Source: Gammaproteobacteria bacterium (GTDB lineage: Bacteria > Pseudomonadota > Gammaproteobacteria > DSM-19610). Taken from it: 8,736 nucleotides of DNA. This document shows, piece after piece, positions 6,230 through 8,736 of the stretch (position 1 is its first letter; each line of letters starts with the position of its first letter). The position numbers and the translations under genes are program-made. The notes under the pieces were generated by a model. That model was given only the letters and a program-made list of their open reading frames with translations. It did not search any database and was not told where the DNA came from. The DNA is taken from the NCBI GenBank assembly GCA_011371465.1, contig DRQL01000229.1, positions 1 through 8,736 of the forward strand, given 5' to 3'.

Positions 6230-7891
6230 CTACCTCCCCACCGCCGACAGCAATGTCTGAAAGGTGGAATCCGCCACCGAAATCACCTTGGCAACCGCCT
6301 GGTACGCCTGCTGGAAGCGGATCAGGTCCGCTGCTTCTTCATCCAGGTTGACACCGGATAACCTGTTGCGTGATTCCTTCGCCTGGGTCAGCAGCGCGGC
6401 CTGTGCCTTGGCGCTGATTTTCGCGCTGCTGGTCTGCGTGCCCAGTTGTGCAATCAACTGCCCGTAGGCACCCTGGAAACTGGTCGTCCCGCCTTCCATG
6501 GTCTGCGCAGTCTGCAGTCCCGCCAGCAGCAGCGCATTGCTGTTGTCACCCGGCGCCGGACTGCCGGCCATCGCCGCCGCGGCAATTTCACGCGGGTTGC
6601 TGAGTAACACGCCCATGCCCGCAGCGCCGCTGCGCGTAGGGCGAATCCGGAAACGGTCTCCGGCTGCAGCGCCGGCAGTCACCTCGACACTGAGTCCGTC
6701 GAACAGAAATGGATCTGCCGCTGTGCCGCTGCCGGTCATACTCACTGCCTGGCTGTCACTGACACGGCTGGCCGTCCACACTGCACCATCAAACGACAGC
6801 GTGTAATCCTGCGTGGTCAGGTTACTGATATTGGGCGTGTCAAACGCAGCGGTCACCGTGGCGGTGCCGGTATTCGTGGCAGTACTCGCCACCAGTGGTG
6901 TGGTCACGGAAAAATAGTTCGTACCGGCTGCGCCGTCCAGGTCCATGCCGGCGCTTTGCTGCAGATTGAATTGCGTCGCCAGGCTGACCGCGATCCTGCC
7001 CAGGGAGTTCTGCGCCGGGTTCAGCATCTGGTCGCGCAAATCCAGCAATGCACCCAGCTTTCCACCATTGAGGTTATCCGTAATCACGGCGGAAGCGCCG
7101 CCACTGACAATGGCGATTTCCGCGCGACTGCTGTCGAACTCGTTGCGGGTAACCTGCAGTGGCGAATCCAGGAAACGCGTTACCAGTGCCTGCCCGCTGC
7201 CCACGAACACGTTCACCGCCCCGTCATCCTGCTGCACCGTGCGTACCGACACCAGCTTTGACAGCTGGTTGATCAACCCGTCGCGTTTGTCCAGCAGATC
7301 GTTCGGCACCGCACCGGTACCCTGGCTGGTCGCATCGACCACACTACGGTTGGCATCGGCTATTGCCGAGGTAAGGCCATTGATTTCGGTAACGATGCTG
7401 TCCAGACTGCCATTGATCTCGCGGCGCATGGAATCGAGCTGGCCGTCCAGGTTCTGCAGGCGCGACACCAGCGAGCCGGACTCCGACAGCAGCAACTGGC
7501 GTGCGGGGATGGATGCAGGATCATTGGCAACCGTCTGCACGGCATTGAAAAAGCTTTCCAGGCCCGCGCCGAGACCCGCATCGGCATTGCCCAGCAGGTC
7601 ACTCACACGGGAAGAGTAATTGAAATAGGTCTCGTACTGCGAGGTGGCGCTGCTGGTTTCGCGCAGGCGGTCAACCGTAAACTGGTCGAACATGCGCTCG
7701 ATTTTTTCAATCTTGACACCATTGCCGACGTAGCCCTGACCGGTGAAGCTGGACTGGCGGGTACCCAGTTCGACCCGCTGCCGCGAGTAGTTTTCATTGT
7801 TGGCATTACTGATGTTATTACCGGTCACCGATATGGCTCGCTGAAAAGCCTGCAGGCCGGATGCCGCTGTGCCGAGTAGTCCTACTGCCAT
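6230..7891 (-). CDS. flgK: Flagellar hook-associated protein 1 (hook-filament junction protein)
   Basis: FlgK is the first junction protein added to the finished hook, below FlgL. From ATG 7891 the protein has 553 residues, close to the enteric protein (about 547). The N-terminal axial region begins AVGLLGTAASGLQAFQRAIS and carries the rod/hook-family block TGNNISNANNENYSRQRVE (23-41). The C-terminal D0 helix contains GVNLDEEAADLIRFQQAYQA and the last residues TFQTLLSAVGR. The middle part is a Ser/Thr/Gly/Ala-rich variable surface domain. The frame runs upstream to 8005, but the extra 38 residues overlap flgJ and are not FlgK-like. AGGGG at 7900-7904 is a good ribosome-binding site for ATG 7891. 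The stop is 2 nt from the flgL start; flgJ lies 64 nt upstream. Confidence 0.96.
   Translation of the reverse strand: MAVGLLGTAASGLQAFQRAISVTGNNISNANNENYSRQRVELGTRQSSFTGQGYVGNGVKIEKIERMFDQFTVDRLRETSSATSQYETYFNYSSRVSDLLGNADAGLGAGLESFFNAVQTVANDPASIPARQLLLSESGSLVSRLQNLDGQLDSMRREINGSLDSIVTEINGLTSAIADANRSVVDATSQGTGAVPNDLLDKRDGLINQLSKLVSVRTVQQDDGAVNVFVGSGQALVTRFLDSPLQVTRNEFDSSRAEIAIVSGGASAVITDNLNGGKLGALLDLRDQMLNPAQNSLGRIAVSLATQFNLQQSAGMDLDGAAGTNYFSVTTPLVASTATNTGTATVTAAFDTPNISNLTTQDYTLSFDGAVWTASRVSDSQAVSMTGSGTAADPFLFDGLSVEVTAGAAAGDRFRIRPTRSGAAGMGVLLSNPREIAAAAMAGSPAPGDNSNALLLAGLQTAQTMEGGTTSFQGAYGQLIAQLGTQTSSAKISAKAQAALLTQAKESRNRLSGVNLDEEAADLIRFQQAYQAVAKVISVADSTFQTLLSAVGR
6233..6239 (-). promoter_or_regulatory. 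Ribosome-binding site of flgL inside the end of flgK
   Basis: GGGGAGG on the minus strand overlaps the last codons of flgK and lies five bases before the flgL ATG at 6227. It fixes the flgL start and argues for coupled translation of the two genes. Confidence 0.7.
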
Positions 7892-7899
7892 GATGTATA

Positions 7900-7904
7900 C
7901 CCCT
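7900..7904 (-). promoter_or_regulatory. Ribosome-binding site of flgK
   Basis: AGGGG on the minus strand lies eight bases before the ATG at 7891. It supports this start over the longer frame that opens at 8005 inside flgJ. Confidence 0.65.
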
Positions 7905-7955
7905 GCCCTGTGTGACAGCGTACTGTGGACCGCGTCATGATATCGTTCGTCTTCA

Positions 7956-8736
7956 TCAACTCGTCGGCTCCCCGGCATCTTCCCGGACAGCCGGCGCCAG
8001 CTCACGGAGCGGTTTGCTGTTCATGATTTCACCAATCTTGTCTGCATAACCGGGGTCTGTTGCGTAGCCTGCCTGTGACAGGGCGCGCACAAAAGACGGT
8101 GCATCACCACCCGCCTGCAGCGCTTCCCGGTAACGCGGCCTGGACTTGAGGAAGTCAGCGTAGTCGGCAAAACTGTCTGCCAGCGACGGGTAGGCCCTGA
8201 AGGCAGCGCGTTCCCTGCGCATCAGGCCATCCCTGAATTCAACCGTTTCACTCACCGCCCGCTCACCCTGCCATTGCGTATCTGCCTTTATACCAAACAG
8301 GTTGAAGCTGTTCTGGCCATCCGCCGTGCGGATCATGTTCCTGCCCCAGCCGGTCTCCAGTGCCGCCTGGGCGACCAGGGCCTCGGGGCGGGTGCCCAGT
8401 GCCTGCGCGGTACGCTGTGCGTGCGGCCACAGGGCGCGTACAAAATCTTCCCTGGACGCCGGCTGCCAGTCTCGCGGCGCCGCTGCACCCGGCTGAACCT
8501 GCGTCCCGGACGCCAGTGAATCCGGTGCCGGCATCTGCCGTGCGCGTGGCACTCGCTGTTGCGGGTCGAAGGCCAGGGGCACGGCATCCGCGACCGCCTC
8601 CGCTGTGCCGGGTTCCGTACTGTCCGGACGCCGCAGCTGCTTCACCATCATTTCCGCCAGCCCCAGGCCCTGCTTTTTACTCATATCGAGCGCCAGCTGA
8701 TGGTCATACATGGACTGGTAGGTTTTGGTATGTTCG
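7956..8736 (-). CDS. flgJ: Flagellar rod-cap / peptidoglycan hydrolase FlgJ (partial, N-terminus beyond right edge)
   Basis: FlgJ caps the growing rod and cuts peptidoglycan so that it can cross the cell wall. The frame is open to the right edge. Codons before the internal ATG 8711 read EHTKTYQS, and together with MYDHQLALDMS and GLGLAEMMVKQL they match the end of the N-terminal rod-binding domain. So 8711 is an internal Met, not the start; roughly the first 60-80 residues are missing. A Pro/Ala-rich linker of about 55 residues follows. The C-terminal GH73-type glucosaminidase domain has AQAALETGWGRN, with the expected catalytic Glu of the family (residue 119 counted from Met 8711). NLFGIKAD and the distal AGYATDPGYADKI block complete it. 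This two-domain form is characteristic of beta/gammaproteobacteria. It is followed by flgK after 64 nt, probably in the same operon. Confidence 0.95.
   Translation of the reverse strand, partial: EHTKTYQSMYDHQLALDMSKKQGLGLAEMMVKQLRRPDSTEPGTAEAVADAVPLAFDPQQRVPRARQMPAPDSLASGTQVQPGAAAPRDWQPASREDFVRALWPHAQRTAQALGTRPEALVAQAALETGWGRNMIRTADGQNSFNLFGIKADTQWQGERAVSETVEFRDGLMRRERAAFRAYPSLADSFADYADFLKSRPRYREALQAGGDAPSFVRALSQAGYATDPGYADKIGEIMNSKPLRELAPAVREDAGEPTS

Noticed and set aside
5373..6260. 295-codon open frame on the plus strand opposite flgL
   Set aside because: It nearly mirrors flgL, has no recognisable motif, and arises from codon bias of the real gene.
7935..7960. Sigma-28-like -10 sequence (AACGATAT on the minus strand) upstream of flgK
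   Set aside because: No TAAA-type -35 box lies at the required spacing of about 15 nt, so a flagellar class III promoter is not supported.
7892..8005. Upstream extension of the flgK frame to an ATG at 8005
   Set aside because: It overlaps flgJ, the extra residues are not FlgK-like, and ATG 7891 has a good ribosome-binding site.
8709..8711. ATG at 8711 as the start of flgJ
   Set aside because: The frame continues to the window edge with residues that match the conserved end of the FlgJ rod-binding domain, so this Met is internal.
1..8736. Search by eye for CRISPR arrays, tRNA or rRNA genes, insertion sequences, phage genes and long repeats
   Set aside because: No repeated spacer pattern, tRNA-like fold, transposase or integrase motif, or long direct/inverted repeat was found.

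Overview
The window reads as a moderately GC-rich (roughly 58-60%), gene-dense chromosomal segment from a flagellated proteobacterium, most likely a gammaproteobacterium. The main support is the flgJ-flgK-flgL order together with a bifunctional FlgJ (rod-binding part plus C-terminal muramidase), an arrangement typical of beta/gammaproteobacteria. I cannot assign a genus.

Layout. (1) 1-656, minus strand: the N-terminal ~218 residues of a Gfo/Idh/MocA-type NAD(P)-dependent sugar oxidoreductase, running off the left edge. (2) 657-796: a 140-bp divergent intergenic region. (3) 797-5291, plus strand: a tight six-gene cassette with junctions from an 11-nt overlap to 32 nt. It encodes an FkbH-like HAD phosphatase/acyl-loading enzyme, a small acyl carrier protein, a PseH-like GNAT N-acyltransferase, a VOC/glyoxalase-fold protein, a class I SAM methyltransferase and an Sfp-type 4'-phosphopantetheinyl transferase. 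(4) 5292-5324: a short convergent gap with a small GC hairpin overlapping the preceding stop codon. (5) 5325-8735, minus strand: flgL, flgK and flgJ (flgJ running off the right edge), the hook-filament junction proteins and the rod-cap muramidase.

How the parts may work together. FkbH-type enzymes take 1,3-bisphosphoglycerate, remove the phosphate and load the glyceryl unit on a carrier-protein phosphopantetheine arm. Here the carrier, the enzyme that would install its arm, and plausible tailoring or transfer enzymes (methyltransferase, VOC protein, GNAT) are all in one apparent operon. FkbI- and FkbK-type oxidation enzymes of the methoxymalonyl-ACP pathway are not among them. With a nucleotide-sugar-type oxidoreductase on one side and flgJKL on the other, the simplest reading is a flagellin-glycan or other surface-glycan module that makes an unusual C3 acyl group on ACP and transfers it to an amino sugar. 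That assignment is inference. Established gammaproteobacterial loci, such as the Pseudomonas flagellin glycosylation islands beside flgL, give the precedent for the position. No RNA genes, CRISPR arrays, insertion sequences or integration sites were seen.
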